A model generated the notes under the pieces. That model was not told where the DNA came from, did no database searches, and saw only the letters and a list, made by a program, of their open reading frames with translations. The position numbers were made by a program, and so were the translations under genes. A DNA stretch of 64,000 nucleotides, taken from NCBI GenBank assembly GCA_934718065.1, contig CAKUZR010000010.1, positions 1 through 64,000 on the forward strand. Reading direction: 5' to 3'. This document shows, one piece after another, positions 47,051 through 56,818 of the stretch; the first letter of the stretch is position 1, and every line of letters starts with the position of its first letter. Source of the stretch: an uncultured Treponema sp. (GTDB taxonomy: Bacteria; Spirochaetota; Spirochaetia; Treponematales; Treponemataceae).

Positions 47051-48193
47051 TTAGTTTTCCAGTTCGCTCAAAGAAATCATCTGCGGATTTGAATTTGGAT
47101 TTTCAAGCTCCATGTATTTTGAAAGCAAATCCTTCTGCGCGCTGGAAATTCTCTGCGGAATCCGCACGATAATTTTCACGTACAAGTCTCCGCGGCGGGA
47201 AGTTCCAGTGTACGGAACACCTTCTCCACGGATTCTAAGAAGCTTGCCGGAAGCAGTTCCTGCAGGAATCTTCAAATCAATGAGCTTTCCGTCCAAAGTC
47301 GTAATTGAAATGCTTGCTCCAAGCGTAGCCTGCGTAAATGAAACTGGAATCGCGCAGTAAAGATCCTGGGCGCTGCGTTCAAAGAACGGATGGCTGTCAA
47401 CATGAAGAATCACAACCAGATCGCCTGAAGGTCCGCCGTTTGCCCCTGCATCACCCATCTTTGGAATTGTAATGCGTTTTCCGTCGTCAACACCAGCCGG
47501 AATAGCGAATGAGATTTTCTTCGCTTTTTCAACAACTCCGCGGCCGCCGCATTCCCGGCAAGGCTTGTCAATTTTTGTGCCAGAACCGTTGCAGTCAGGA
47601 CAAGTCTGCTGAACAGAGAAAAATCCTGCGCTGCGTCTTACCTGCCCCATTCCATTGCAAGTTGGACAAGTTTTTCTGGTCGCGCCGTCAGCGCATCCAG
47701 AACCGCGGCAGGCTTCGCAAGTTTCGTTGTGCTTGAAGTGAATCTCGCTTTTTGTGCCGAAAACCGCGTCTTTAAAGGAAATAGTAAGGTCATAGCGCAA
47801 GCTGGCTCCTTCAGAAGGACCGCCTCTTCTTCTTGAAGAAGAACGTGCCGAGCCTCCGAAAATATTGTCGAAAATATCTCCAAAGCCGCCGCCCATTCCG
47901 CCGAAAAGATCGCTGAAATCATGGAACGCATGGGAATACTGGGCTCCGCCAGCCCCCTGATCCATTCCGTCAACACCGGCAAAACCGTACTGATCATACA
48001 AAGGACGCTTTTTCTCGTCAGAAAGAACTTCGTAAGCTTCTGTTGCCTCGCGGAATTTTTCCTCCGCTTCCTTATCGCCCGGATTTCTATCAGGATGATA
48101 TTTTATAGCAAGTTTTCTATAAGCTTTTTTTATATCTTCTTCCGAGGCTCCTTTCTGGAGTCCAAGAACTTCATAATAATCACGTTTTGCCAT
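47051..48193 (-). CDS. dnaJ: chaperone DnaJ
   Basis: 380 residues from ATG 48193 (AAGGA upstream), where the J domain begins with [13 protein letters not shown] is present (YHPDRNPG), the G/F-rich region follows ([11 protein letters not shown]), then four CxxCxGxG zinc motifs ([32 protein letters not shown]) and the C-terminal substrate domain. Works with DnaK and GrpE encoded just upstream. Confidence 0.98.
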   Translation of the reverse strand: MAKRDYYEVLGLQKGASEEDIKKAYRKLAIKYHPDRNPGDKEAEEKFREATEAYEVLSDEKKRPLYDQYGFAGVDGMDQGAGGAQYSHAFHDFSDLFGGMGGGFGDIFDNIFGGSARSSSRRRGGPSEGASLRYDLTISFKDAVFGTKSEIHFKHNETCEACRGSGCADGATRKTCPTCNGMGQVRRSAGFFSVQQTCPDCNGSGTKIDKPCRECGGRGVVEKAKKISFAIPAGVDDGKRITIPKMGDAGANGGPSGDLVVILHVDSHPFFERSAQDLYCAIPVSFTQATLGASISITTLDGKLIDLKIPAGTASGKLLRIRGEGVPYTGTSRRGDLYVKIIVRIPQRISSAQKDLLSKYMELENPNSNPQMISLSELEN

Positions 48194-48234
48194 TTTATAT
48201 TTCCTTTTGTAAAAATAATAACATTGCTTAAATG

Positions 48235-48292
48235 AAAATTGCAAGAACTCCCGCGGGAATTCAGAAATTCCCGCTCCGCTCTTGCAATTTTC
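48235..48292. terminator. large hairpin between dnaK and dnaJ
   Basis: AATTGCAAGA and TCTTGCAATT form the outer stem, with an inner GCGGGAATT/AATTCCCGC stem. It probably weakens read-through from dnaK to dnaJ. Confidence 0.6.
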
Positions 48293-48329
48293 AGTAGGTC
48301 GAGATTTTTTGCTCCCAACTCAAAAACGG

Positions 48330-50297
48330 CTATTTATCGTCATGAACTTCAAAATCAACATCATCGGCTTTGCCCTTGTTGAATTTTGAATCATTTCCCG
48401 CGTTTGAATCTGCATTTCCAGCATCCGCGCCAGGCTGAGCGCCAGCATTAGCGTTCGCACCAGCTCCTGCAGCTCCCTGAGCACCCTGCTGCTTGTACAT
48501 TTCCTCAGCCATCTTGTAGGAAGCCTGCTTCAATTCCTCAGACTTCGCCTTGATGTCAGCAGTGTTTCCGCTTTCAATAGCCTTTTTCAAAGCAGCGCAA
48601 GCGTCTTCAATCTTCTGTTTTTCAGCAGCTCCAATCTTGTCGCCAACTTCCTTCAAAGTTTTTTCAGTCTGGTAAACAAGAGAATCAGCTTCGTTCCTTG
48701 CGTCTACAGCTTCACGCTTCTCTTTGTCAGCAGCTGCGTTCGCCTCGGCATCTTTTACCATCCGGTTGATTTCATCCTCGCTCAAACCTGAAGAAGATGT
48801 AATCTGAATATGCTGTTCCTTTCCAGTTCCCAAATCCTTTGCAGAAACGTGAACAATACCGTTAGCATCAATATCGAATGTAACTTCAATCTGCGGAACT
48901 CCACGAGGAGCAGCCGGAATGCCTACCAAGTCAAAGTTTCCAAGAGTTCGGTTCTGGGCAGCCATTTCGCGCTCACCCTGAAGAACGTGGATTGAAACAG
49001 CAGTCTGTCCATCAGCAGCTGTAGAGAATACCTGGCTCTTCTTTGTAGGAATTGTTGTGTTCCTTGGAATAAGCTTTGTCATAACGCCGCCCATTGTTTC
49101 AATTCCAAGTGAAAGCGGAGTTACATCAAGAAGAAGAACATCCTTTACATCACCTTTAAGAACACCGCCCTGAATTGCAGCGCCGATTGCAACCGCTTCA
49201 TCCGGGTTTACAGCTCTTGAGCCTTCCTTTCCGAAAATCTGCTTTACAATTTCCTGAACTTTAGGCATTCGTGAAGAACCACCTACAAGCAAAATCTCAT
49301 CAATTTTGTCAGCTGTGATTCCAGCGTCAGCCAACGCTTTGCGGCAAGGCTCTTTTGTGCGCTCGAACAAATCTTCTGTCATCTGCTCAAACTGAGCGCG
49401 TGTCAAAGTCTTCTGCAAGTGCTTAGGACCTGTGGCATCCGCTGTGATGAACGGAAGGTTAATATCTGTTGAAGTCTGGCTTGAAAGCTGAATTTTCGCG
49501 TTTTCAGCCGCTTCCTTAAGTCTCTGCATTGCCATTGCGTCGCCGCTCAAGTCGATTCCTGTGTCATTCTTAAATTCTTTAAGAAGCCAGTTGATAATCG
49601 CGCGGTCCCAGTCATCGCCGCCAAGCTGTGTATCGCCGTTTGTTGATTTTACTTCAAAAACGCCGTCAGCAAGCTCAAGAATAGAAATATCAAAAGTACC
49701 GCCGCCAAGGTCGTAAACAGCAATTGTCTTTTCCTTGCTCTGGTCCTGCTTGAAACCGAACGCCAAAGCAGCAGCAGTCGGCTCGTTGATAATTCGTTTT
49801 ACATCAAGACCGGCGATTTTTCCTGCATCTTTTGTAGCCTGTCGCTGGGCATCATTAAAATAAGCCGGAACTGTGATTACAGCCTCAGAAACTGTTTCGC
49901 CAAGATAATCCTCAGCAGTTTTCTTCATCTTCTGAAGAACGAACGCAGAAATTTCCTGCGGTGTGTACAGCTTCTTTTCACCGTTCTGCTCGATTTCTAC
50001 ACGTACATCAGCGCCGTTGTCAATAACTTTATATGGAAGTTTTGTAGCTTCACCCTGAAGTTCATTGAATTTGTGTCCGATAAGACGTTTCGCTGAATAA
50101 ACTGTGTTCTTTGGATTTGTTACCATCTGGTTTTTAGCTGGCTGACCAACAACACGGTCTCCTTTCGCTGTAAAACCAACAATAGATGGAGTTGTTCGGC
50201 CACCCTCTGAATTCTGGATTACAACTGGCTCGCCGTTTTCCATTACGGCAACACAAGAGTTTGTAGTTCCTAAGTCGATACCAATAATCTTAGACAT
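48330..50297 (-). CDS. dnaK: chaperone DnaK (Hsp70)
   Basis: 655 residues. The ATPase domain opens with [18 protein letters not shown] and carries [16 protein letters not shown] and [14 protein letters not shown]; the substrate domain has [18 protein letters not shown]. The C-terminal tail ends in VDFEVHDDK after an Ala/Gly/Asn-rich linker. AAGGAG precedes ATG 50297. Confidence 0.99.
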   Translation of the reverse strand: MSKIIGIDLGTTNSCVAVMENGEPVVIQNSEGGRTTPSIVGFTAKGDRVVGQPAKNQMVTNPKNTVYSAKRLIGHKFNELQGEATKLPYKVIDNGADVRVEIEQNGEKKLYTPQEISAFVLQKMKKTAEDYLGETVSEAVITVPAYFNDAQRQATKDAGKIAGLDVKRIINEPTAAALAFGFKQDQSKEKTIAVYDLGGGTFDISILELADGVFEVKSTNGDTQLGGDDWDRAIINWLLKEFKNDTGIDLSGDAMAMQRLKEAAENAKIQLSSQTSTDINLPFITADATGPKHLQKTLTRAQFEQMTEDLFERTKEPCRKALADAGITADKIDEILLVGGSSRMPKVQEIVKQIFGKEGSRAVNPDEAVAIGAAIQGGVLKGDVKDVLLLDVTPLSLGIETMGGVMTKLIPRNTTIPTKKSQVFSTAADGQTAVSIHVLQGEREMAAQNRTLGNFDLVGIPAAPRGVPQIEVTFDIDANGIVHVSAKDLGTGKEQHIQITSSSGLSEDEINRMVKDAEANAAADKEKREAVDARNEADSLVYQTEKTLKEVGDKIGAAEKQKIEDACAALKKAIESGNTADIKAKSEELKQASYKMAEEMYKQQGAQGAAGAGANANAGAQPGADAGNADSNAGNDSKFNKGKADDVDFEVHDDK

Positions 50298-50323
50298 ATA
50301 TTGCTCCTTTAATAATTACAAAT

Positions 50324-50935
50324 TTATTTTGATTTCGGAACGTTCACCATGACTTTTGCATGGCGAATGATTCTATCGTTCAGTTTATAGCCTTTCAGAT
50401 AAATCTGCTTCAAGGTTTCGCTCTTTGCAGACTCGTCTTCTACGCGGCCAATAGCTTCATGTTCATCCGGATTGAATTCATCACCTTCTTTTCCAAAACT
50501 CTTAAGCCCGTACTTGGACTCAAGCATATTCACAAGATTTTTATTGACCATGCGGATTCCTTCAGCGATTGACTTTGCGTCTTTCGCATCTTTAGCGGCA
50601 TCAAGCGTGCGGTCAAAATTATCAAGACTTTCAAGCAAATCCCCAAGAAGAGAAGCGTTCGCGTAAGCCACAGCCTCGTCTTTCTGCTGCATCATGCGTT
50701 TGCGCCAGTTGTCGTTTTCGGCAGCCTTGTAAAGCGCCTGGTTTTTCAAATCTTCAATCTGCTTTTCAAGTGCCGCGATTTTTTCTTCCGGAGAAAGTTC
50801 TTTTTCTTCAGTTTTGCCTTCTTCAGGCTTTGCATCAGTTTTTTCTTCTGTTTTTTCAGAAGCGTCTGAAGTCTCAGGCTTTTTTTCCTCGTTTTCTTTC
50901 TGATCTTCAGCTTTTTTTTCTTTTTCCTGTGCCAT
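50324..50935 (-). CDS. grpE: nucleotide-exchange factor GrpE
   Basis: 203 residues from ATG 50935; a TTG two codons earlier is less likely. A Glu/Lys-rich N-terminal tail (~1-65) is followed by the coiled coil (IEDLKNQALYKAAENDNWRKRM) and the beta domain (NPDEHEAIGRVEDE, ILKGYKLNDRIIRHAKVMV-type end). It stimulates ADP release by DnaK. It is the first gene of grpE-dnaK-dnaJ; no CIRCE operator is seen upstream. Confidence 0.96.
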   Translation of the reverse strand: MAQEKEKKAEDQKENEEKKPETSDASEKTEEKTDAKPEEGKTEEKELSPEEKIAALEKQIEDLKNQALYKAAENDNWRKRMMQQKDEAVAYANASLLGDLLESLDNFDRTLDAAKDAKDAKSIAEGIRMVNKNLVNMLESKYGLKSFGKEGDEFNPDEHEAIGRVEDESAKSETLKQIYLKGYKLNDRIIRHAKVMVNVPKSK

Positions 50936-50965
50936 TTCCAATCCTTTTCTTCCTTGTTTATTTTT

Positions 50966-50995
50966 AAAATACTTAAAAAGAAATTACTTCGTCAA
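50966..50995 (-). promoter_or_regulatory. promoter TTGACG-18-TATTTT of the grpE operon
   Basis: On the minus strand TTGACG (50995-50990) and TATTTT (50971-50966) are 18 nt apart, about 30 nt before the grpE ATG. Confidence 0.5.
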
Positions 50996-51026
50996 CAAAA
51001 AAATAAAATTATTTAGCCTTAATTTC

Positions 51027-51214
51027 GAGTTTTTTGCAAATTCTAAAAGAACGCTTTCAGCAGATTTCCAGTTTGCTCCAGATGGATTTGGCTCGCGCTT
51101 CGCTTGCATCAATTCGGGTGCTCCGCACTTTTATTGGTTCAATCGCCAAAAATCTTCACAAACTGCAAATCTGCCTGCGCTTTTGTTTTTTCCACAAAAA
51201 AAACTCGACATTCA
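51027..51214 (-). repeat. dispersed ~200-bp element, copy R3 (reverse)
   Basis: Reverse orientation relative to R1 and R2; ends GAGTTTTTTGCAAA and AAAAACTCGACATTCA are intact. It lies between the grpE promoter and the end of the pseudouridine synthase gene. Confidence 0.85.
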
Positions 51215-51220
51215 GGCAAT

Positions 51221-52162
51221 CTAACAAAACGGTGGTTCCGCCTGGACGCAAATCTTTTTTCCGGAAACTGGATGCGCAAATTCCAGGCGCATTGAATGAA
51301 GCATGACGCGTTCCGCTGGCTTTCCGCCGTAAAGGGCATCGCCAAGAACCGGAAAATTCAACGAGCTCAAGTGAACGCGGATCTGGTGCGTCCGCCCCGT
51401 AAAAAGATTCGCCTGAACTAAAAAATATTTTTCTCCGCCGCGCTCAAGCTCCTTCAAAACTGAAAAATCGGTTTTTGAATAAAGTCCGCCCAGTTTTTCA
51501 GGAAGATTCCCCCACTTCGCCGCCTGGCTTTTTGCGCTTATGCGGCCCATGAACATTTCCACGGAAAAAGTTTTTCCTGCGCGGAGCCTTCCGGAACAAT
51601 CAGAGCAAAGCGCGACATAAATCTTTGTAAAATCATGAGATGCGAACATTCTCTGAATTTCTTTGTTCACGGAACGCTGCTTTGTAAAAAGAATAACTCC
51701 GCTGGTTTCCCGGTCAAGCCGGTGCATAATTCCCGCGTACGGAGGATTTTTCAGCTGAGGATTTTTCTTCCATAAATAACGCACAACCGCATCATGCAGA
51801 TTGTCACGCTTTTCGCCGCCGACAATTGTTTCTTCCGTTGGAAAAAGCGCGGGCTTGTTCACGCAGATTAAAAATTCATCTTCATAAAGCACATCTTTTT
51901 CAGAAAGCTCGAATTTTATGTCATCAGGCTTTTTTTCAAAAAGAAATTTTTCCTTTTCATAGTTCACTGAAATTCTTGAAGTTCCGCGCAGCTCAAACGC
52001 AGGCCGCCGAACCTGGCTTCCGTTCACAAAAACCGCACCAGCAACTATGAGCCGCCTGATTTTTGAGTTGCTCACATTTTCCTCGTGGATTTCAGAAGGA
52101 AGATTTTTCCTAAGAAATTCGTCAAGACGCTGCTTTTCAGAAGTCAAAAAATCAAGAACCAT
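51221..52162 (-). CDS. RluA-family pseudouridine synthase
   Basis: 313 residues. An S4-like N-terminus (SKIRRLIVAGAVFVNGSQVRRP) is followed by the catalytic RluA pattern GIMHRLDRETSGVILFTK (Asp nucleophile in HRLDxxTSG) and GRTHQIRVHLSSLNFPVLGDALYGG. It isomerises uridine in rRNA or tRNA; the exact site cannot be told from sequence. Confidence 0.93.
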   Translation of the reverse strand: MVLDFLTSEKQRLDEFLRKNLPSEIHEENVSNSKIRRLIVAGAVFVNGSQVRRPAFELRGTSRISVNYEKEKFLFEKKPDDIKFELSEKDVLYEDEFLICVNKPALFPTEETIVGGEKRDNLHDAVVRYLWKKNPQLKNPPYAGIMHRLDRETSGVILFTKQRSVNKEIQRMFASHDFTKIYVALCSDCSGRLRAGKTFSVEMFMGRISAKSQAAKWGNLPEKLGGLYSKTDFSVLKELERGGEKYFLVQANLFTGRTHQIRVHLSSLNFPVLGDALYGGKPAERVMLHSMRLEFAHPVSGKKICVQAEPPFC

Positions 52163-52171
52163 ATTAAAAAC

Positions 52172-53158
52172 CTACTGCAGAATCTTGAAATCCGGCTCGC
52201 CTGAATCGTTCATGAAAATTTTCACCGTGCAATGCTCCATGCAGAGATCGTTCACAAAATCATTCAGATTCATAGCTTCCGGCCCGAAAATTTCTTCCGG
52301 ATTGTAGTCGGTTTCCAGAACAGATTCCGTTCCGTCTGAAACAAGCCGGCTAAGCGCGCCGTTCATGCAGACAATATCGCTGCACGCCGTGAACATATTG
52401 CTCTTTTTTTTCTCTTCAAATTTCTGGCGCAGGAAAATAAGCTGCATTTTTTCAATATCGTGGTGGCTGGAATTTTCAGGAACAAATCCCGATTTGTAAT
52501 CACAGTTGTTACAACGCTGCCATTCGGCAAAATCGCTGAAAAACGCTGAAGGAGAAATTCTAAGGGCGCACAAAATGCTTTTGAACCACGGAACAGCACG
52601 CCCGGCGGAATAAAAAGTGCGGCAGGCAAAAGAAATATTCCGCGCGGCTCTTATTTCTTCCGCGTTGAAAGTCTGCATAACACGCGCCGTAAGAGCCGTC
52701 TCCGAATCTTCTGTCTGAGGAAAAGAAATGTGGTTTGGGAACTGCTCAACCGTAAAGTCAAGGCGGTCTTTGAACGCTTTCAGCGAATCCTTTCCGTTGT
52801 CCGCATAAAAAAGCTGAACCCCGAAAACAAGCGCCGAATTATTAAGCATTGCGGCGCGGCGCGCGAAAAATTTCTTGTCAAAAAGGCCGTTTGCCTGCGC
52901 GCGGAACGGAATCTCCAGGGAACAGTTTATTTTCATGCACTGGCGGCAGATTTCCATATCGAGAATTTCCGGATTCACCTCAACAGAAACAAAAAGCTCC
53001 GGAACGTTGCGCTCAACATATTTCAAAAAGCCGAGCAGCTTGCCTTTGTCGTTCGCATAAGAAGAGTCATAAAGACTGAATTCCGTCATGCCGTTCTTAA
53101 CACATTCAGCAAGCTTCTGCTCTATTTCCTCGGATTTTAAGCTGATTAAAGTTTCCAA
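52172..53158 (-). CDS. radical-SAM-like barrel protein lacking the CxxxCxxC motif
   Basis: 328 residues from TTG 53158 (AGGAG upstream). The order of strands and motifs (EFSLYDSSYANDKGKLLGFLKY, VSVEVNPEIL, CSLEIPF) resembles the middle of radical SAM enzymes, but the N-terminal iron-sulfur motif is missing. A C-N-N-C pair occurs near residue 215. It may be a degenerate relative with another role. It sits between asnA and the pseudouridine synthase gene in one leftward operon. Confidence 0.5.
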   Translation of the reverse strand: METLISLKSEEIEQKLAECVKNGMTEFSLYDSSYANDKGKLLGFLKYVERNVPELFVSVEVNPEILDMEICRQCMKINCSLEIPFRAQANGLFDKKFFARRAAMLNNSALVFGVQLFYADNGKDSLKAFKDRLDFTVEQFPNHISFPQTEDSETALTARVMQTFNAEEIRAARNISFACRTFYSAGRAVPWFKSILCALRISPSAFFSDFAEWQRCNNCDYKSGFVPENSSHHDIEKMQLIFLRQKFEEKKKSNMFTACSDIVCMNGALSRLVSDGTESVLETDYNPEEIFGPEAMNLNDFVNDLCMEHCTVKIFMNDSGEPDFKILQ

Positions 53159-53170
53159 AACGGCTCCTGA

Positions 53171-54202
53171 TTAAAGCACAGGAATACCAGCTTCGGCGCA
53201 AGCCTCCAGCTCGCTCGCCGGCCATTCGCTTACCTGAACTTCGCAGATGTGCGCCTTGCGCAAAAGGAACATGCAAAGACGTGACTGCCCGATTCCTCCG
53301 CCAAGAGTAAACGCAAGCTCGCCGTTCAAAAGTTTTTTCTGGAACGGAAGCTTAGCGCGCTCCTCACAGCCGCGTTCGGCAAGCTGTCGTCTTAAACTTT
53401 CAGGGCTGACACGGATTCCCATTGAAGAAAGCTCAAAAGCGCGGCCAAGAGTTTCATTCCATACAACAATATCTCCGTTCAAGCCAACATGACCGTCGCC
53501 CGCATCGCTGATCCAGTCGTCGTAGTCAGGGGCGCGTCCGTCATGAATAGAACCGTCCGGCAGTTTTCCGCCGATTCCAGCGATAAAAACCGCTCCGTAT
53601 TTTTTCGCAACGGCATTCTCGCGTTCTTTTGGAGTAAGGTTCGGATATTCGCGCCAAAGATCATCTGAATACACAAAAGTTATTTTTTCAGGAAGAATCG
53701 GCTCAAGCACTGAATAGCGGTCGTACAGGAAAAATTCTGTGCGCTTTATTGTGCGGTAGATTTTTTTCACAATATCCTGAAGATAGAAAATTGTCCGGTC
53801 TTTTTCGTCAATGCACATGCACCAGTCCCACTGGTCAACATACAAAGAATGAACCGCGTCCAGCTCCTCATCCGGGCGGATTGCGTTCATATCAGTGTAA
53901 ATGCCGAATCCAGGCTTCATGCCAAGCTCGGTAATCTTAAGCCGCTTCCATTTTGCAAGCGACTGGACAATCTCCATTTTTTGTCCGCCAATTCCTTTCG
54001 CGGCGAAAGAAACAGGTTTTTCAACACCGTTAAGATCATCGTTTATACCAGTTCCAGCTGGAACAAAAAGCGGCGCTGTAACGCGGGTAAGATTCAATTC
54101 CGTTGAAAGAGAAATCTGAAAAAAATCCTTGATGCTTACAATCGCATGCTCAGTTTCTTTTACGCCAAGAATCGGCTTATAGTTTTTTGGTAGATCAGAC
54201 AT
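53171..54202 (-). CDS. asnA: aspartate-ammonia ligase
   Basis: 343 residues. Makes asparagine from aspartate, ammonia and ATP. Diagnostic segments: VTAPLFVPAGTGINDDLNG, DMNAIRPDEELDAVHSLYVDQWDW (in parts), GIRVSPESLRRQL and TLGGGIGQSRLCMFLL. AAAGGA precedes ATG 54202. Confidence 0.96.
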   Translation of the reverse strand: MSDLPKNYKPILGVKETEHAIVSIKDFFQISLSTELNLTRVTAPLFVPAGTGINDDLNGVEKPVSFAAKGIGGQKMEIVQSLAKWKRLKITELGMKPGFGIYTDMNAIRPDEELDAVHSLYVDQWDWCMCIDEKDRTIFYLQDIVKKIYRTIKRTEFFLYDRYSVLEPILPEKITFVYSDDLWREYPNLTPKERENAVAKKYGAVFIAGIGGKLPDGSIHDGRAPDYDDWISDAGDGHVGLNGDIVVWNETLGRAFELSSMGIRVSPESLRRQLAERGCEERAKLPFQKKLLNGELAFTLGGGIGQSRLCMFLLRKAHICEVQVSEWPASELEACAEAGIPVL

Positions 54203-54214
54203 AATATTTTCCTT

Positions 54215-54745
54215 TTATTTTCCATTATAGTTGATTAAAGTTGTTACTGTGGCAGGCGCAAGTTTTTCCTCGAATTTGAGTTCCGGCAGGCCAATCACGC
54301 CGAAAAAGTCGCTTACAGTTCCGCCGCCCTGCTCAATAATATTCTTCGAGGCAGTCAAAGTTCCGCCAGTCGCAATCAAATCGTCAACAATAAGATAATT
54401 TTTTCCAGCCTGAATATCCGCCTTGTGGGCTTCGATGACCGCTGTTCCGTACTCAAGCGCGTACTCGCATGAATAAGTTTTTCCAGGAAGCTTGCCTTTC
54501 TTTCTGATTACAACAAGAGGAATTCCCATCCGTTCCGCAAAAGGCGCGGCAAACAAAAATCCGCGGGACTCGATTCCAGCGACAGCGTCGATTTTCTTGT
54601 CCTTGTAAATTTCAACCATTCTATCAACGCAGTATTTAAAAACATCCGGCTGAGTAAAAATGCCTGTTATATCATAAAAAAGAATTCCCGGCTTCGGAAA
54701 ATCAGGAACCCGTCTAATTGCCTTGTCAAGCGATTCAATAGTCAT
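54215..54745 (-). CDS. apt: adenine phosphoribosyltransferase
   Basis: 176 residues from ATG 54745, the family's normal length; a TTG at 54781 coincides with the -35 box and is unlikely. Converts adenine and PRPP to AMP. It contains PKPGILFYDIT, GIESRGFLFAAPFAERMG, RKKGKLPG and the PRPP motif YLIVDDLIATGGTL. The ATG lies 7 nt after the -10 box, with no ribosome-binding site. Confidence 0.95.
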   Translation of the reverse strand: MTIESLDKAIRRVPDFPKPGILFYDITGIFTQPDVFKYCVDRMVEIYKDKKIDAVAGIESRGFLFAAPFAERMGIPLVVIRKKGKLPGKTYSCEYALEYGTAVIEAHKADIQAGKNYLIVDDLIATGGTLTASKNIIEQGGGTVSDFFGVIGLPELKFEEKLAPATVTTLINYNGK

Positions 54746-54752
54746 ATTTTTT

Positions 54753-54781
54753 ATTTTAGTACGGTTTTCTGTGTTTTTCAA
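54753..54781 (-). promoter_or_regulatory. promoter TTGAAA-17-TAAAAT, 7 nt before the apt ATG
   Basis: On the minus strand -35 is at 54781-54776 and -10 at 54758-54753. Start codon 54745 should be the first transcribed base or nearly so. Confidence 0.6.
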
Positions 54782-54813
54782 TATTCAGACAACCATTCAG
54801 CGAAAATCCGGCG

Positions 54814-55707
54814 CTATTTTTTTACAGTTCTGATCGAACCCATTCTAAGCCGTTTTTCACGCGTGTCAGAAAGAAGGAAATTCAGTTTTTCAGCGTCCTC
54901 GTTTTTTATCGCCGATTTGAATTCATCCATCTTCTTTTCAAAATTTTCTATGTGATGAACCAGTTTTTCCTTGTTTGAAATAAAAAGCTCCGTCCAGAGA
55001 GGCGCGTTTATCATCGCAATTCTTGTTAAATCTTCAAAGCTGCCGCCGCCAAACGCTGTGATTTCCGGGTCTTCCGCCGACTCAACAAGCGCGCTTGCGA
55101 TTATGTGGCAGAGCTGGCTTGTAAAACCGATTTTGTAGTCGTGAATTTCGCACGTTGTTTCTGTAATCCGGGAAAATCCCATGTCGGTAATCAGGGAACG
55201 CATTGTCTCAAGGTTTTCAGGCTTGTTGCTTGCCTGCGGAATCAAAATGTAGTTGTGGTTCACAAAAAATTCCGCCTTTGAATTCACATATCCTTCTTTT
55301 TCGCCGCCTGCCATCGGATGACCGATTATAAAATCAACGTCCGGGCGAAGAATTTCCGGAAGCGACTTTTCAAAAATTCCCTTTACGCCGGAAATGTCTG
55401 TAACAATCGAGCCGCTTTTGAAATTTTCCTTATGCTGAACAAGAAAATCCAGCGTCGCATGAGGATAAAGGCAGATAAAAATCACATCGCACTTTTTCAC
55501 CATTTCTGAAACATTTTCCGTGGAAAAACCTTCGTCAATAACGCCTTCCGACAACGCCTGCTGAATGCAAGCCTGGCTTCTGTTGCAGGCGAAAATTTTT
55601 CCTTCCGCGCCGGCCATGCTCAAAATATTTTCGCGGATTGACTTGGCGAAAGAGCCGCCCATAATTCCAAGCCCGACAATTCCGTAGTTAAGATTCTGAA
55701 GTTTCAT
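54814..55707 (-). CDS. tyrA: prephenate/arogenate dehydrogenase
   Basis: 297 residues from ATG 55707 (AAGGA upstream). Oxidises prephenate or arogenate in tyrosine synthesis. The Rossmann NAD-binding start YGIVGLGIMGGSFAKSI, DVIFICLYPHATLDFL, VTDISGVKG and the catalytic HPMAGGEKEGY are clear. No ACT or chorismate mutase domain is attached. It is close to tsaD and probably co-transcribed. Confidence 0.9.
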   Translation of the reverse strand: MKLQNLNYGIVGLGIMGGSFAKSIRENILSMAGAEGKIFACNRSQACIQQALSEGVIDEGFSTENVSEMVKKCDVIFICLYPHATLDFLVQHKENFKSGSIVTDISGVKGIFEKSLPEILRPDVDFIIGHPMAGGEKEGYVNSKAEFFVNHNYILIPQASNKPENLETMRSLITDMGFSRITETTCEIHDYKIGFTSQLCHIIASALVESAEDPEITAFGGGSFEDLTRIAMINAPLWTELFISNKEKLVHHIENFEKKMDEFKSAIKNEDAEKLNFLLSDTREKRLRMGSIRTVKK

Positions 55708-55721
55708 TCTGTTTTCCTTAT

Positions 55722-56744
55722 TTACTGAAAATTTTTCAGTCCGCGCTTGAACTGAGGGATTCTTGCGCAGGCCGTTGTGTCCCATCCGGAACGGTCGCCG
55801 CGCTGCAGAAAGTGATATGCGACCCCGGCAATCATCGCGCCGTTGTCACCACAAAGCTTCAGCGGAGGAAATATGCAGTTCAAGTCTTTTCGTTCCGCAA
55901 GAAGGGAGCGGAGCCTTGAATTTGCAGCGACGCCCCCGCCGGCCACAACAGTTTTCAGCCCTGTGTCCTCAACTGCCCTGAAAAGTCGGCTTGTAAGAGT
56001 CCGGCAGGCCGTTTCCTGAAAAGCCGCGCACATATTTTCCTTTGAATGTTCGTAGCCTTCGTTCCAGAACATATCGCACTGGTGAATCACAGCAGTTTTC
56101 AGTCCGCTGAACGACATATCGTAACGATGCTCCTCGCCGTCAAGCTTAGGAACAGGAAATGAAGCCGCCTTCGGGTCGCCGTTTTTTGCAAGATTGTCAA
56201 CAATCACGCCTCCAGGATATCCAAGCCCGTAGAATTTAGCCACTTTGTCGAATGCCTCGCCAACAGAATCATCAACAGTTGTTCCAAGAACTTCAAGGTC
56301 ATCGAACCCGTTGACTTTTGCGATGATTGAATGTCCGCCCGAAACAAGAAGCCCCAGGTACGGATAAGGAATATCATTCTGAAGGTGAGCCGCGTACATA
56401 TGGCCGAGCATATGGTTCACCGCTATAAAAGGCTTTCCCGCCGCCCACGCGAGAGTTTTTCCGAACGTAAGCCCAACCAGAAGAGACCCCATAAGCCCCG
56501 GACGGTTTGTGGCGGCAACCGCGTCAATATCGCTCAAAGTCATGTCAGCCTGCTCAAGAGCCTGCTTCACAACTGGAAGAATCCATTCAGCGTGCTTGCG
56601 GCTTGCGATTTCCGGCACAACTCCCTTGTAAATCTGGTGGAAAGGAATTTGCGTTGCAACAACATTGCTTATAATTTTGTGTCCGTCCTCAACAATTGCG
56701 GCGGCAGTTTCATCACAGCTTGACTCAATTCCCAAAACTTTCAT
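55722..56744 (-). CDS. tsaD: tRNA threonylcarbamoyladenosine transferase TsaD
   Basis: 340 residues. Part of the machinery that makes t6A37 in ANN-decoding tRNAs. The pattern GIESSCDETAAAIVEDG at the start, NHMLGHMYAAH (metal-binding HxxxH), LLVSGGHS and VAGGVAANSRLR is diagnostic. Partner genes tsaB and tsaC are not in the window. Confidence 0.97.
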   Translation of the reverse strand: MKVLGIESSCDETAAAIVEDGHKIISNVVATQIPFHQIYKGVVPEIASRKHAEWILPVVKQALEQADMTLSDIDAVAATNRPGLMGSLLVGLTFGKTLAWAAGKPFIAVNHMLGHMYAAHLQNDIPYPYLGLLVSGGHSIIAKVNGFDDLEVLGTTVDDSVGEAFDKVAKFYGLGYPGGVIVDNLAKNGDPKAASFPVPKLDGEEHRYDMSFSGLKTAVIHQCDMFWNEGYEHSKENMCAAFQETACRTLTSRLFRAVEDTGLKTVVAGGGVAANSRLRSLLAERKDLNCIFPPLKLCGDNGAMIAGVAYHFLQRGDRSGWDTTACARIPQFKRGLKNFQ

Positions 56745-56818
56745 ATCTTACCTTCTATTTTCTTCTATATATTCGTACTGTTTGTGCAATTTTTTTTCAG
56801 CATGAATTCACGTTCAAA

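Noticed and set aside
50938..51001. CIRCE heat-shock operator upstream of grpE
   Set aside because: I looked for TTAGCACTC-N9-GAGTGCTAA and found no match; only an ordinary sigma-70-like promoter is visible.
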